From CAYWBI01 sp964456445 (GTDB lineage Bacteria; Calditrichota; Calditrichia; Calditrichales; J004), in the NCBI GenBank assembly GCA_964456445.1, contig CAYWBI010000194.1, forward strand, positions 1-7,035: a DNA stretch of 7,035 bases, written 5' to 3'. A program made the translations under genes and the position numbers. Numbering within the stretch: position 1 is the first letter of the stretch; each line of letters starts with the position of its first letter. This document shows positions 6,934-7,035 of this stretch, piece by piece. The notes beneath the pieces were generated by a model. That model had not been told where the DNA came from, made no database searches, and was given only the letters and a program-made list of their open reading frames with translations.

Positions 6934-7035
6934 AAATTGTAATACTTTTGCTATTAGTTTCTTTATTCAATTCTTTTATATTTTTGGTTCTCTTGGTAAA
7001 TCTATGGGTAAATAGTTGAAAAAAGAGCATCAATC
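6934..7035 (-). promoter_or_regulatory. AT-rich upstream region of the M28 peptidase, promoter likely but not resolved
   Basis: These bases contain no convincing coding frame. On the minus strand they are very AT-rich and include a TATAAA hexamer (6980 to 6975) that could serve as a -10 element, but no well-spaced -35 partner stands out. As this is the only sizeable non-coding stretch ahead of three same-strand genes, it is the best place for the main promoter. That is inferred from position more than from motifs. Confidence 0.3.

Overview
The window is a compact stretch of bacterial chromosome in which every supported gene lies on the minus strand. In transcription order (right to left) these are a secreted M28 metallopeptidase (6917 to 5346), a 1279-residue membrane receptor with a periplasmic double beta-propeller and a cytoplasmic PP2C/SpoIIE phosphatase (5236 to 1397), and the first 453 codons of a second propeller sensor (from 1361) that runs off the left edge. 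The host is probably a member of the FCB group (Bacteroidota, Ignavibacteriota, Calditrichota or a KSB1-like relative). Three things suggest this: the abundant 'two-component regulator propeller' proteins, signal peptides ending in ..AQ, and moderate-to-low GC by eye. This is inference from gene style, not a phylogenetic placement.

Layout. Positions 1-1361 hold the truncated sensor; no stop codon interrupts its frame. A 35-base gap (1362-1396) separates it from the receptor-phosphatase, so the two are very likely co-transcribed. A 109-base gap (5237-5345) without a recognisable terminator hairpin separates the phosphatase from the peptidase. It carries a perfect 12-base palindrome. The last 118 bases (6918-7035) are AT-rich upstream sequence of the peptidase, with a clear ribosome binding site and no clear gene. 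No RNA genes, CRISPR arrays, insertion sequences or tRNAs were seen.

How the parts may work together. The receptor has a signal peptide, fourteen Reg_prop blade motifs (enough for two seven-bladed propellers), a Y_Y_Y domain, one transmembrane helix, a charged coiled-coil linker and a PP2C/SpoIIE phosphatase with its metal-binding aspartates intact. By family analogy it should turn an extracytoplasmic signal into dephosphorylation of a cytoplasmic phosphoprotein, classically a STAS-type anti-sigma antagonist. No such partner is in view. The second sensor has the same N-terminal layout, but its output domain lies outside the window. The peptidase resembles carboxypeptidase Q-type M28 enzymes and is probably exported.

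The most unusual item is an extra domain of about 150 residues inserted between blades 10 and 11 of the receptor, with its own conserved-looking signature (DYGW, HAGG, PGxY, SDxSHS, WNA). It is not part of the propeller fold. Otherwise the window is fairly ordinary, and I see no clear new defence or mobile system.
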